Shown: piece by piece, positions 1-11,890 of the stretch
Layout of the letters: each line of letters begins with the position of its first letter
Numbering within the stretch: position 1 is the stretch's first letter
DNA from: Nigrospora sphaerica
Lineage: Eukaryota > Ascomycota > Sordariomycetes > Amphisphaeriales > Apiosporaceae
Direction of reading: 5' to 3'
DNA length: 64,000 nt
Assembly (NCBI GenBank): GCA_018287875.1
Contig: JAGVVL010000022.1
Coordinates: 434,001-498,000 of the forward strand
The notes under the pieces: model-generated
The model's input: only the letters and a program-made list of their open reading frames with translations
Database searches by the model: none
What the model was told of the DNA's origin: nothing
Translations under genes and position numbers: made by a program

Positions 1-3000
1 CCGCCCCCACGCGCGCGAGCATAGAAACGGCGGCGCATCGTTCCCGAGGCCAGGCCGCACCGACCGGACGGGCTGGTTTGCGCTCTTAAACAATTCGCAC
101 TTCGGCCGTCCGCTGACAGGATCCTCCGCGCACGTGAAGCCGATCATACCAGCCGACGAGCAGCCCGTCGTGGTGGCTCGACTACGCAGCCGCGCCGCGG
201 GCCTGGACAAGGGCTTGGGCGCCGGACGCGACGCGCACACCGACTCCGACCGCGATCGAGATACCACAGCCGGCCCTGTTATGCCCATCTACGGCAACCT
301 CGAACCCCAGGAGAACGTTGCACATGCCGACAGCCCCAGAGGCCGGCGCCTGGCGTAGCGGATGATGGGCGAGGCAGGTATTTCCATCGTCGCGAGACCA
401 TGCGTTACTGGCCCGCATCCTGACTGCCGATCGGTCGGCCGTCGGCTACCCGCCATCGAACGTCGAGTCGGATCGGACAGGAATAGCCAGACGTGAAAAT
501 GGGGATCTCGAAGGCGGGGGTCAAACGTTACCCGGCACGCCCCGCTTCCTCGACCACCTTTGTCGACCGACGGAAGAATGTCAGCGGTAGCACCTACTCG
601 CTGCATCGCAACACCGGGGAGTTTGGGTTCCCACGTGGCACCAGGAGGACGGTAGCTCGAAAAACAGAACCATGACAAGAACGAGGTGGATTACATCCAA
701 CACATCCAGGTCGCAGGCCTCTCACGGTTCATGGTCGACCACGTTTCAGGAGCCTGTCCAAGACGCGTTTGCCCCAAGCGAGGGGAGGGGTCGTGAGAAG
801 CACCTGGACGCTATCAGCGATATTGCCGAGAACGAGCTCGACCGCGTACTCACTCCGCCGCCACTCGGCACACCCAAGCCATCCCGACCCGATCCCACGT
901 GGTTCGCCCGGACCAGACCCGTGTTTAGCGGCAGGACGATAGGCGGCGGACACCGGCGAACCAAAGACACCCTGCGAAACCAACCCCTGGCATGGCCCCG
1001 CGTGCGGGGCTCGCCCGAGGAACATGCACGAAGAAGGTGTGAAGCGACAACCTACGAGGCCGGCGAGGGAGGACGCCGTGGCGCTGTCCCCGCGCTGTTT
1101 AGCAGGGCCGGCCGCGTCCAGCGAGTCGCACGCGAACCCGAGGGGGAAAATTCGGCACGCGGTGATTGTATTCCGCGATTCTGTGCGGCCTAGAGTACGG
1201 AATCACCACGAGCGGAGAGGCTGTATGTATGATTTCGGAGGGCGCATTGGCCGGATTTGCTACGCTCGCGTGCTCTGGCCGAGCCAAAGAGCAGAAGTGC
1301 CCATACAGTCATGCGGTGCTCGTACGGTACAGCAGCCAGCCCGATACCGGCTTTCAGCCCATCGGCCGCGGGTTCCCGGGGACAGGCGGCATTGCGGGCA
1401 TGAGAAGCATCGATCGGCTGTGGCGCGCCCGCATACCGAATCCGTGGACCGCGGGGCCTGTCGAGGTCGACGCCGGCGGAGGGGAAATATCGCCTTCCGG
1501 GCCTGCGGACGAGCCCGAACGGAGCGACGGTGTGGACCGAACACGGCGAAGCCCCCGGTGAGAAAGGGAAGAACGGTGTCGGGGGTCCAAGACCGAGCCC
1601 GTCTCGAGCACGTCTGCCAGGGACCATCCGATCATGAGGACACGTGGTGGTCTTTACGATACGTTGGTGCCCGCAGAGCCGAGAAACCAAAACGGCAGGG
1701 TCAGCAGGGCAGATGCTACGGCCGCCAAGCGACGGACCTCACCATCGGCTGCGTGGGGGAGCCGGTGATCGGGCTGTCTGATACCGCACGCCGCGCTGCC
1801 TGCTTGGCTTGGGAGGCTTGGCGATCGTCGAGGAATGCTGCCCCAATGTCCTACGCCCTCGCGGCCCGGTGGATGGGACCCGCCACGGCAGCAGGCGCGG
1901 CCATTTCCAGACGTTGCTTTGCCACCAACAGCCACAGGCTGAACGATGGCATCGAAAAGCTGGACAACGGGGTGGGGTCTGGGTCCGAGGACAGGTCACG
2001 TAGGGGCCACCGTCATTTTCAAGTACGAAGTGTGTGCCTGAGGATTGTGCCTCGGGGCGATATTCACTTCACCTCGGACGCAGTATCGCAACGGTGGCCC
2101 TATTAATGGCATGTGCGGCAGCGGGTTCCAAGAGCCCGCGCACTCGCCAGCATTGGGGGCCTCGGCAGAACGGCGACTGCCGTAGGCGATACAGACACAC
2201 GAGGCCTTGCCCGCCGTGGGGCGATGAGTGCGCAGCGCCATCGAACTATGCATCGACGCCCATGCCGTTGAGGACGCACCCCTTCAGGCGGCCTCTCCGC
2301 AGGAGGTGGCCCGTCTGTGTCATCGAAGTGGCTGGCTGTCCGGGTTCTTCGAGAGGCGCCGCTGGGGTGACTGGAAATGACGAACCTTTCGTTTTGGCGC
2401 CAGGGAGAGACAGGCTGAGAGAGTCCATGCTCCATGGGGCGAAGCAACCAACTCACGAACGCACACGGGGCTGTGCGCCTACCCACAAGCAGCTCCGTAA
2501 CGAACTGAGGAAAGTCGTCCCACGGCCGGCCCATCGTGAATCGCCAGTACTTGGCAGACGCCTCCTTCCTGCCCAGCCGGCCGCGTAGTGGGCTTTGTGT
2601 GCGAAGAGAGTATACCTGCCTCAGACCGAACGAGTATGGGAACGCCTCCGTCCTATTGTGGCGCTATAGGGCTCGATAAGTCCGCCCTCTTTTCTTGACG
2701 GACGTGCAGCGCACCTCCGAGACTTGTTTCGCCGGCCAGCGCGCACCTTGTTGGCCCGCGTCGCCCTGCCGGACATGCTGTGCTTCTCTCGCAACCAAGA
2801 TGGCCGCGTCCTGTCCGATGGTATCGAACTGCCGGTGGCCATTCGGGAGGCGCGCCGGCCGTCGTACGGACGAGAGTAGACTTTTCATCTCGAGTCCCAC
2901 GGCGGAGCGCAGGGCGACGACGTCGGAGGCGGCGACGGCGAAGAAGTACCGACGTTGCCGCAGGGGGCCGCGGGAAGGACTCCAGGCTGGGAATAGGAAA

Positions 3001-5849
3001 CGGGGGCGGAGTGTGGAACGGGAGCAGAGTGTGGTAACGATTGAAGTCCTCTGGACGTTACAGCTAAGCTGGTCCTGCTGGACCTGGAAGTCGCGGCCTA
3101 GCGCGCCCATTTCGCGTGCTCTTCCGCGGGGTTCCACTGACCCGTGGGTGAACCGCTCTCTTCGTCCGGGTTGCCTCGCCATGCCAGGAAACCTCGCCAT
3201 TTCGAGCTCCTGTTAGGCCCCGCTTACCCCCGGTCCCCTACTCTACGGCTGGTGAGACGAGCCTAGGGACTTTGTAGGTTCTCCGGCGAGCCTGGCCATG
3301 CCGGCGTTTTTATGGCGAACGGGTTAATCCTGGCGTAACGCGGAAGCCACCAGCTGGGCAGGAGGCGTACGGATGTCGACGCGGCGAATGGGAGATGACG
3401 TCCCGGGCGATTCAATCGCGGGTCGAAGGCAACCATAATCTACTCCTGTATCATCCATGCTGCCCCCCCCCCCAATTTTCTAGGCGAAGTGAACCAACCG
3501 AACGGTCGAAGCGGCCCTCCTTTCGATCTGACTCACCACGTCCACGGCTGAGGAACCGCCGTCGTCCCCACCCCGTCCCAGCCCGGAGCCGCCGACGTCG
3601 CACCACCCAGACGGCATCGCTTGGATCCGAAGACAGGGGACGAGCTCGCCAGCTTAGCAGCTGTCCGATCCACTTTATAGAGGACTGGTGTTGTCTTCGC
3701 GCGCGTAACGTTACGTGCTAGCCCAGACGCGACCTTTTGGCATCGCAGGCCAAAAGCACGACCAGCGCGTTTGTTGGGTCTCGTCACGGCTGCTGGCCAC
3801 TGGTCCACTTCTCGAGGTTGAGCTGTCGGGTCTCCCAATGCCGGACGGCATCGGTCTATGTGTGCCAAAGACATGGCCCTTGGACCTTGGCTCTTGTGGG
3901 CTCGGCTGGGCGTGTCCCCCAACCAGGCGTCGTAGATGTACGTGCGTGAGCCCGGGTGCCACGCCCGGCAGAGCGGTCGCCAGCCGGCGCACGGCAAACC
4001 GGGTTCGTCGGCTGTAGCCAGTCGACAGCGGACAGCCGGTCCTGCGACTGGCTTCGCTTGCTTGCGGTGGCATCCGTCGCAGGCCGCCCTGACGGACACT
4101 CTTTGGTTGAGGTGCTCTAGTCGCGCCAGGGACCGTGGTCTGCGGGCGTGCGCCGGCATGCCTCTTCTCGGTCATTCGACCTACTGGTTCGTGCTCCCCT
4201 GCTGTGATTGGCTGGGAATCAAGGCAGTCTGGATTGCCATCTCGTGGCGATGGCAGGCTGTCTTCCAATCCCCGAACCACGAGCCGTTCCGTATGGAATA
4301 CGAACAGCAGTGCCGAATGCGCAAGGCAAAGGTTACACAACCTGCGTTGAAACCTGACACAGCACTGTAGGAAGTCGAAAGCTCCAGCTGGTTGTGACGC
4401 GCCTCCCACCCTCTCAATATGTCGCCTTGACAAAGGGTCGATCCAGGCCCTTGTACCAGCGTCCATCCACCCGTCCCATCTCGTGGTCCCTAGTCAACTC
4501 CTACTCGATACCTCGATTTCCGTGTTTTTCTTCCCCATGGCGACCGGGAACACAGATGCTCCAAGCTGCTCATCCCGTGTCGACGACCGCACTGCCTCCC
4601 AAACCACTATTCAATGAAGTATGTCCTCGGCCTGTGCCGGTTTCGTGCGGGCATGGCCCAGCGAGCCGGGCAAACCCATCGTACCGACCGAGGAGGGGCC
4701 CGAGCCCCTCGACATTGTAGATATTACGACACAGAACCGCGAAGATAGGGTACACATCGGTCGCTGAACACGTCGATGGCCGATGCCTGTGAGCAGCACA
4801 CGCTTCACAGCCACCTGTCCGCACGAAGATGAATACTGCCGTATCTCACGAACGATGCCGACCCAAAGCCCCGACTGCTCAACCGGGCACCGGAAATAAC
4901 TTCCAGTCCCCTCCCTCTGGACGGCGGTGCCCGTTGGTCGCCCCCAGTCCCCAGGCGGTCGCAGGCCCGGTGCATGGGCGCGCGTCGGGTTGGCACTGTG
5001 GGACACTTGCTCGAATAGGCACAGGGCCTATCCCGTCGAGCTCCTCATCATATACCGTTAGGCCCTCGGTCGGCACGTCGGATGGTCAGCACCGGACGAG
5101 CCTGATGCCGACGGCCGAGACGGAGCGGGTAGGAGTCGCCGCGGGACTCCCCAGGCCGGAAAGTCCTGCAGACGAACACAACAACCACCGTACTTCCCTA
5201 AACCGCTTTTTAGATGCTGCAGTGGCCTCTAAATCTTGGAACAAGATGTCTAACCTTTCATGTTAGCACAGGGTCTCCACCTCCCCTCATTCCAGCATGG
5301 CTTGGCAGAGAGGAGATAAGCGTATGACTGCAAGACTGTCGGTCCGTCGGTGTGGCACGCTGGCGATCGCTAGCGCCAGGGAGCCGGAGGCCGGTAGGCC
5401 AGGTTTGCATCATCGGGATCGTTGCATGGTCCTGGGAACCCCAGCCACGGGCGCATGGGATTGGAAACAGGAGCGTAAGCTAGTGTCTTCGCCGCAGGAG
5501 ACGCCCTAGTAGTCCACTCCGTCTCGTGCTCCCGCCTGTTTCTGCTCGGTACGCCGCGTGCCTTGGGCATGCGTTGTTCGGCCGCCAACGAGGCCGCCGT
5601 GCGTGCAAGGCGTGGCCACCAAGGGCCCCTCGGTGCATCCAAAAACGCATCTCACATACCGTGCAAGGCCAGGCCGCCTTAGTAGGTCGCCTGGCACCGG
5701 CGAAGGTAGACCTGTCGTCAGGCGCCTCCGAGGAAGAGCGCGCTGCCTGGCTGTAGAGATGGTAGCCAATCGAATCAAATTTGAGGCCCTTCCTAAGCCA
5801 GCGAGGGAAAGTAGAGCTTTCTAACCAGTTGTATTGTCGTGTTGGACGA

Positions 5850-6245
5850 CGTAGCAGTCTTCCGGTGGGCGGATCGCCAGTTCACAGAGCTCATTTCGGC
5901 TGTACACTGGCCTCGGGTTCGCCCACCTTGGGCGTTGTTGTCACGTACCGGAAGCTGTTTCTCAAGCCGGCATCGCTTTCCGGAGCTGCAGCGACCTCGC
6001 TTCAAGCTCACCGAGGTGGGAGCAGCCCGCTAGAACACACCGTACTTGTACTGGAAGCGAGACTATTCAGAGCAGAGTGGGGGATGCTGAGTTTGGCGCC
6101 CACAATGAGGAGCACGCTCGGACCACGTCGAACATGGCAGTGGATGGCGCGCTCGGATGAGCATCGCGAACCCTCCCTGTTTCCAGCATTCAACGCCTAC
6201 CAGGCTGATGCTATATATCAGTTTTGCGTCGCGCGATGGGTATAA
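5850..6245 (+). other. Fossil reading frame A, third copy
   Basis: A stretch readable as protein is conserved here and in both palindrome arms (about 14,196-14,607 minus and 53,276-53,690 plus). The shared peptide includes a VTYRKLFLKPASL-like segment and, further on, SLFPAFNAYQADA. The frame is interrupted around its edges in every copy. It may be the remnant of a mobile element gene or of an old host gene. I recognise no family, and the opposite strand is also partly open, so the coding strand is uncertain. Confidence 0.3.
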
Positions 6246-6825
6246 GGCAGATATGATTAGACTATACAAAGTACTCTTTATCTCTGGTTAAGGCAGTAGG
6301 CGGGGGCAGGCTCGCTTAGCACTGGAGAATTCGTGTATTTCTGGCCGTAACCGTCGACTTTAAGGGTGGCTGGCTCACGCAATGGGCAATTCAAGCTACC
6401 ACCCTAGCACGAGGGATGCCGCTGTCCGTCGCCCCATACGCGACCGCAGGCGGACTTAGGTACCCGCGTAGGGTCCAGGCGATGCAGCCTAACCCCGTCA
6501 GTCAGCCTTAACAATGCCAGCCATTTGTGCCACATCTAAACAAATCCAACGCTTTGCCGGTCGATAAGCAGCGGCCCTCTCCGATACGATCCTCACGCGC
6601 GGCTACGAGCGCGAGCATGACCTCCCTCCGCCCGCCACATCCCATCACGGTAGCCGACGGCGAGACCAAGCGCCCGCCGGCCGACTACCCGCGGCTGACG
6701 AGCCGCCCTCGCCGAAGCACACGCACACGAACAGCCTCCGCTCCTACAGTGATTACACCTGATTCTAAATCTAGCCCCCACGGCCGATGATATACATAAC
6801 GATCCGCTCCATTGCCATATCCTCG

Positions 6826-7232
6826 GCAGGGTGGACTGCTTCATAACCGACGTGCCCTAGCCCTACCTAGTCGGCACCTTCGGCTACCCTCGCGGCGAGG
6901 ACGTGATGCACGACCTGCCGTCAGACGTGGCGAGCACTCTGCCTTGTACCAACCAGTACCAGGGCGCTGGGTCACCATGAGCCAATGAGAAAAGTAGAAG
7001 AACGGGGCGGATTGCTGGGGGTGCAGTCAAGCACAACAAGGCCGTGGCCAGCGCCTTCGGGGCCCATCATCGCAGGGGCCGTTAGAACATGGCGCGGGAG
7101 GCATCGGGCTTCCTCGAGCTGGGTGATATATCTGACCTGGACAACGCCTCCTGTGCACCTTACGTAACCGCGACACTGCTTATACGCCGTGTCCGATGCC
7201 AGCTCGCGATCTGCGCCCCGCGTATGGCCCTG
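6826..7232 (+). other. Fossil reading frame B, third copy (first instance)
   Basis: A decayed translation runs through the region. It contains a GYPRGEDVMHDLPSD segment, then a shift of frame, then HNKAVASAFGAHHRRGR and later LGDISDL. The same two segments in the same order recur at 7,805-8,170. The first recurs in both arms (about 13,474-13,662 minus, 54,224-54,412 plus). The arms lack roughly 200 bp of the second half. In-frame stops and the frame change argue against function. The family is not recognised. Confidence 0.3.
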
Positions 7233-7359
7233 CCGGATTGATCGTGGCCGTCCTGGATCGGATCTACTGTGATTCGCATTTTTGGCTGTTTCTGGCAGTG
7301 TTTGGCATTCTTAGGATAGCGACGGGTGTGACCTGGGGCAACTTGCTGCCTCGACCACT

Positions 7360-7625
7360 CCTTGCTCCCTGCTTCGTCTGGTTCCTGCCTCGTCCGCTTC
7401 CTTCTTCAACTAGTTCCTATTTCGTACTTCGTCTCGCCCGTCCTGCTTCGTTCACTTTCTGCTTCGCCCGCCCTCCTTCTTCCGCTTCCTTCTTCGTCTT
7501 GTTCCTACTTTGTCTTCTTCCTGCTTCGGCTGCTCCCACTCCATCCGCTCCTGCTCCACCCGCTTCCCTCTTTGTACGCTTCCTTCTTCGTCCGCTTCCT
7601 TCTTCGTCCGTTTCCTTCTTCACCT
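7360..7625 (+). repeat. CTTC-type minisatellite
   Basis: Imperfect 15-16 bp units of the type TTCCTGCTTCGTC(T/C)G are repeated head to tail on the plus strand. The tract is strongly strand-asymmetric in pyrimidines. Related tracts occur in inverse orientation near 12,341-12,410 and directly near 55,335-55,412. Confidence 0.6.
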
Positions 7626-7804
7626 TAGATCCTCCTGCATATGCCAGTACCAGCTTTCCGTCCTAAGCCCAAAACATACCATCTCGCGCATGCCACCTGT
7701 GTCGGCTCCTGCTTGACGATCGTTTTGGAGGGCTCTGTTGCTGCGACGGCTCCTTTTCTTGCTTCGCCTGTGTCGTCCCTTATGCCTTGCTCCAGTTTCG
7801 GCAC

Positions 7805-8170
7805 GGTATGAGCTCCCGGTCGGCATCTTTGGCTACCTTCGCGGCGAGGATGTGATGCACGAGCTGCCGTCGGACGGGAGCGAACACGTTGCCTTGTGCC
7901 AAGTAGTGCCAGCAGCTAGAAAGCGGAAGAACGGTGCGGCTCGCTGGGAATGCAGTCAAGCCCAATAAGGCTGTGGCCAGCGCCTTCGGGGCCCATCATC
8001 GCAGGGGCCGTCAGAAGATGACGCGGGAAGCATCAGACTTCCTCGACCTGGGCGATATATCCGACCTCGAGGGCGCCTCCTATGCGCCTTACGTAACCGT
8101 GATACTGCTTGTGCGCCATGTCCGGAGCCACCTCGCGATCTGCGCCCTGCATACGCCCCTGCCGGATTGA
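7805..8170 (+). other. Fossil reading frame B, duplicate within the third copy
   Basis: This is a second instance of fossil frame B, about 1 kb downstream of the first. It shows GYLRGEDVMHELPSDG, a frame change, then PNKAVASAFGAHHRRGR followed by REASDFLDLGDISDLEG. The second half keeps a clean open frame to a stop just before a satellite unit that begins with a GATCGTGGCCGTTCTGG-type sequence. It shows that the unit 'fossil B plus satellite' has been tandemly duplicated inside this copy. Confidence 0.35.
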
Positions 8171-9059
8171 TCGTGGCCGTTCTGGGTCGGGTCTATTGTG
8201 ATGCGTGTGTTTGGCGCTCTTGGGACAGCGACAGATATGAGCTGGTGCTACTTCTTGGTCAGCTCCTTTTCTCAGGGGCGTTGGTCAGCTCCGGTGTATT
8301 CGACTCTTCTGCTTCGTCTTGGTCCTACCTCGTCCGCTTCCTGCTTCGACTAGTTCCTGCTTCCTACTTCGCCTGGTTCCTGCTGACATGCTGCTTTTGC
8401 ACCGCGCCATGTCTGACCCCAGGTTCCGATACTGCCCCATGTACGGCCCTTTGCAACCGTTCTGGATCGGATCTGTTGCGACGCGTGATCTTGGCTGTTT
8501 CTAGCTATGTTCGGAGCTTTTAGGGCAGTGCCGCCGATGGAATCTCGTGTCACTTCTGGGCGTGTTGCGTTTTTCCAGGACGTCGACCGGATCTTGCGTA
8601 CTCGGCTCTTCCTGTTTCGCCCACTTCCTGCTTCGACTGCTTACTGCTTCTTCCGCTCTCTGCTTCGTTCACTGCCTGCTTTGCCCGCTTCCTGCTCCAT
8701 CTTAGTTCCTTCTATATGTGCTAGTATCCGCTTCCGGATACTTGGCTCAGGCCGTAACATCCTTCCCTCGACGGGCCAGGAAAGGAGCGGCTTCTGTCTA
8801 TAGCAGCGCCTTTTAATCGTAGCTTCTGTCTGCCGTAGCCTCTCCCTGTAGAAGCTCCGTTGTCGACTCCTCCTTTTCTTACTTTGCCTGTTTCGTCCCT
8901 TGTGCCTTGCTGCAGTGTCGACGCTGTGGGAGCTTTCCGTCACTCGGATCCAAAAGATCCTTTCGCCCCGCACGCGATGGGCAAGGCGCTGGTATTGAAC
9001 CGGCTGGGCGCACGTACTCTCGATCAGCTCTGCGATTCGCATCATACTTCCTTCCGCGG

Positions 9060-9570
9060 CTCTCCGTGCTTGTGGCAGCTTCTCCAGTCGTAGCCTCTAT
9101 CCGTACCAGCTTCTATCCATGCCAACATCCACCCTGTTACAGCTGCTTTCATCAGTGGCAGCTTCTTCTCGTGGCAGCTTCTGCTTGTCACAGCTTCTGT
9201 CCGCGGCAACTTCTATCTTTGGCAACGTCTACCCGTGGCAGTTTTCAGTACATAGTACTGTCCCTCCATAGGAGCTTCTTTCTGTGGAAGCTTTTGTCCG
9301 TACTGGCTTCTGTCGGTAACAACATCAACCCCTCGCAGTTTCTGTTCGTCGCAATTTCGATCCGTGCCAACATTCACCCCATCGCAGCATCCACCCATCA
9401 CAGCTTTCGTCGGTTTCGACTTCTATCCGTAGAAATTTCTATCCGCGGCACAATTCACCCATGGCAGTCGCTTCACTAATAGCTTTTCTATATAACAGCT
9501 TCTCTGCTTCGAGGCTTCTGTTTGTCGTCGCTCCTGTCCTTCGCAGTTTCTTTCCATAGTAGTATCTCCG
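9060..9570 (+). repeat. GCAGCTTCTGTCCGT-type minisatellite
   Basis: This is a long run of degenerate 15-16 bp units built on GCAGCTTCTGTCCGT, with many substituted versions. It lies directly after a conserved block around 8,930-9,060 that also occurs at 55,884-56,035. A second tract follows at 10,096-10,260, and the right-hand counterpart is at 56,036-56,220. No spacers of constant length separate the units, so it is a minisatellite. Confidence 0.65.
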
Positions 9571-10095
9571 TCGCAGCTTTAACCAACCAAGTGCCATTGT
9601 TGACATGGTGCCGCGTATGGGGGCCTATGCACAACTTAGTTTGCTGCTCGCATTCTGCTTGGCTGCGGCGCCGTGCCCGACGCCAGAACGACCCTTCCGG
9701 CTGGGCCGTGGCCGTTCCAGATCGGGTTGGTTGTGACGCGTGCTCCTTGGCTATTTCTGGCTGTGTGTTGGCGGATATGGCCTGGTGCTACTTCGGGCCG
9801 TGCTTCGTTTCATAGGGCGTCGACTGGATCTTGCGTACTCGACTCGTCTTACCCCGTCCACGTCCTGCTACATCCGCTTCCTACTTTTGCTTCTTTCTCC
9901 GTCTTGTTCCTGCTTTGTCTGGTTTCTACTCCCTGCCCCGTACGGTTCCTGCTTCCTGCTTCGTCCGCCTGCTTCGCTCGCGACGAAAGGCCCTTTCGCC
10001 CGGCATGCGATGAGCGAGATTTAGGCCGGAACTAGCTGGACGCCCGTCCTGTCTGAGCTTAATGTTTCATAAGATGCTGTTTTCTGGCGAGGCTT

Positions 10096-10260
10096 CAGTC
10101 CGTCGCAGCATCGACCCGTGCAGCTTCTATCTGTAGTAGCTTCTGTCTGTAGTAGCTTTTGTTTGTAGCAGCTTCTGCTCTTCGCAATTTCTGTTCGTCG
10201 TAGCTTCTTTTGTAGCCGCTTCTTCCGTAGCAGCTTCTAACCGTGGCAGCATCCACACCG
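10096..10260 (+). repeat. Second GCAGCTTCTGTCCGT-type minisatellite tract
   Basis: The degenerate 15-16 bp units are the same as at 9,060-9,570. The sequence just after it (to 10,328) still matches the right-hand copy up to about 56,301, which defines the end of homology between the two blocks. Confidence 0.6.
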
Positions 10261-10328
10261 CCGTAGTTTCTGTCCTGTCGTCCTCGGCTCGTTCTTGCTG
10301 TTCTACTGCATTCCACCCGTCACTCCTC

Positions 10329-11846
10329 TTGTAGGCGCGATATACCTGTTCGGCTATGGGCAACGTAACGTACCCGAGAGGGGGACAGCTGTTCAGGAAG
10401 GACCTATGGAACATCTTTTCTGGCCTGATCTATATCCAGTTCCACAGGGTGAGCGTATGTACTGAATCGGTTCTTACATCAAGCATAGAGTAGACACCCG
10501 TGAGGCCACTTTTGTCACCCTTGGCTCGGACCTTTGGACCATATTCTTGTTCCTTCTCTGCCCGAGCCCCTTCCACAGGCAATATGAGCTCCCAGCAGTA
10601 CAGTGGCCAGCGCCAGGCCCCTCCGCAACACGTTCGTAGGTCGACCGGCTACGGCACCAAGGGTGAGGGTATAGCTTTCCCGACCGCTGCGCCTGCACCC
10701 GTATCCGCTTCGTCTCGTCCCGTGCCAACACCCCCTCCCAGCCTCACTTATCCTTACTAGCCGTCCCTAGCCTATACGATGGCGAGAAGGATAGGTACGA
10801 GGAGGGGTTCGAGGACGACCCCTTCGGCCCGTCGCCCACGTATGGGCATTCCCTCCTCTGGGCCCCACGCGGAGGTTGTGCTGATGGAGATGTAGATCAC
10901 CCCATGGCACCACCGACCTGTCTCGAAAACTCGATACAGTCTTGCACGAGCTCCATGAACTTTCGCATTGGTTCGGTAGCCAAGAAGCTGGACTGGACCG
11001 TTGCGGCCAGGCGCAAGTCAACCTGCACTCGTTGACCCCCTTGCTAAGCATCGTCGGCGGCTCTCGCAGGTTTCAGAATTTGTAAGTTGCCCGAATCCTA
11101 GGGAGGGGTCGAGCAGACCGCCCTGTGTCCCATAACACGCAAAAGATAGAGTGCATATAGGTTCTTGATGGCCCCTGTCATCGCCCCTCTTATCGTCCCT
11201 TCTTTTTCACGCGGTGCGACCAGGTTGCAACAACAGATGCAGCGGCTCATGGGCTGGTTGTCGCAGGTCAAGGCGGTATTCGAGCGGGGGTTAGCACCAC
11301 GGGGCGAAGAGGATATCCAGGACGACAGTCCGTGGGTTCAACTGTAGGCCGCAGTGGCCCCATCTCCGGCTCTTGTATACGAGACACTTCAGTTTCGGCC
11401 AACGATAGTATACTTGCAGAAAGGAGGGCTACGATGCAGCCGAGGCCGCCCAGTGCGCTGGTCGTCGTCGTGTCGCTGCAGCCGCCACCAAGATCTTGCT
11501 GGGATAGAGATGAATGAAGGATACGGTGGCTTCTAATTGAAGATTGCCCCTACCAACGCTGAATGCTTTTAAGCCTGCGCTCAGTACGTTCAACAAGCCC
11601 AGAACCTTCTTTGCCGGGCTGTTTCGCGACATCCTGTGCCTGGGCCTCACGCCTTCAGCAGACGCGGGGCCTCGACACTTTCACCAAGAACGGGCTCGCA
11701 CAGAGGAGCCACGGATTTGGTTCGAACATCAGGTTGCCACTAGGCTAGATATGCGGTACATCACAGTGCAACCCCTGTATATAGATAGACTAGCACGCCA
11801 GATGCCCCCTGGGAGGCGGGACACAGTCCCAACACGGCGATAATAT
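10329..11846. other. Unique spacer between third copy and palindrome, with possible coding remnants
   Basis: This segment has no counterpart elsewhere in the window. On the plus strand a Gln/Ser/Pro-rich frame starts at the ATG near 10,584 (MSSQQYSGQRQAPPQ) and stops at 10,760. Another frame then reads an acidic stretch (DGEKDRYEEGFEDDPFGP), and a further frame gives an amphipathic segment (KLDTVLHELHELSHWFG) ending near 11,084. Short open stretches follow at 11,165-11,347 and 11,544-11,843. Taken together they could be exons or debris of a host gene. I cannot assemble a convincing model and do not recognise the family. Confidence 0.3.
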
Positions 11847-11890
11847 GAAGAAGAAGAAGAAGAAGAAGAAGAAGAAGAAGAAGAAGAAGA
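11847..11890 (+). repeat. (GAA)14 trinucleotide tract at the palindrome edge
   Basis: About 14 uninterrupted GAA/AAG units are present. The homology between the palindrome arms stops inside or directly beside this tract: the last shared bases are GACAG at 11,889-11,893 (CTGTC at 55,880-55,884). Pure GAA tracts can form triplex DNA and are known to be breakage-prone. Confidence 0.9.

Larger units (their letters stand above)
1..10328 (+). repeat. Diverged third copy of the GC-rich repeat block
   Basis: The sequence aligns in the same orientation with about 47,541-56,301 of the right palindrome arm, and therefore inversely with about 11,889-20,340 of the left arm. The match starts at the first base, so the true left end is outside the window. 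In the first few hundred bases the copy differs from the arm roughly once per 10-15 bases, with indels, while the two arms differ from each other far less in the same segment. It is very GC-rich up to about 6.5 kb and open in several frames at once, which is expected by chance and is not evidence of genes. The longest such frame (1,024-2,106, plus strand) is broken in both arms. Extra satellite units make this copy longer than its arm counterpart. Confidence 0.85.
7240..10328 (+). repeat. Degenerate satellite field
   Basis: Units of irregular length restart with a recognisable block (GTGGCCGTTCTGGATCGG-like, then a TTGGCTGTTTCTGGC-like stretch and CTCTTAGGACAGCG-like sequence) near 7,243, 8,173, 8,455 and 9,707. 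Each is followed by pyrimidine-rich CTTCCTGCTTCGTC minisatellite. The same units occur inverted at 11,889-13,428 and in direct orientation at 54,446-55,884. Frames rich in Ser, Leu, Phe and Cys across this field are translations of the CTTC repeat and are not genes. Confidence 0.7.

Noticed and set aside
1024..2106. 360-codon open frame on the plus strand, the longest in the left block
   Set aside because: The sequence is very GC-rich and open in several phases. The homologous frames in both arms are broken at different places, and the peptide shows no domain.
7196..7716. Ser/Leu/Phe-rich frames that resemble membrane or signal sequences
   Set aside because: They are translations of the CTTC-type minisatellite in three phases.
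9060..9570. CRISPR-like array of 15-16 bp repeats
   Set aside because: The repeats are contiguous and degenerate, with no spacers of constant length, and the context is fungal.
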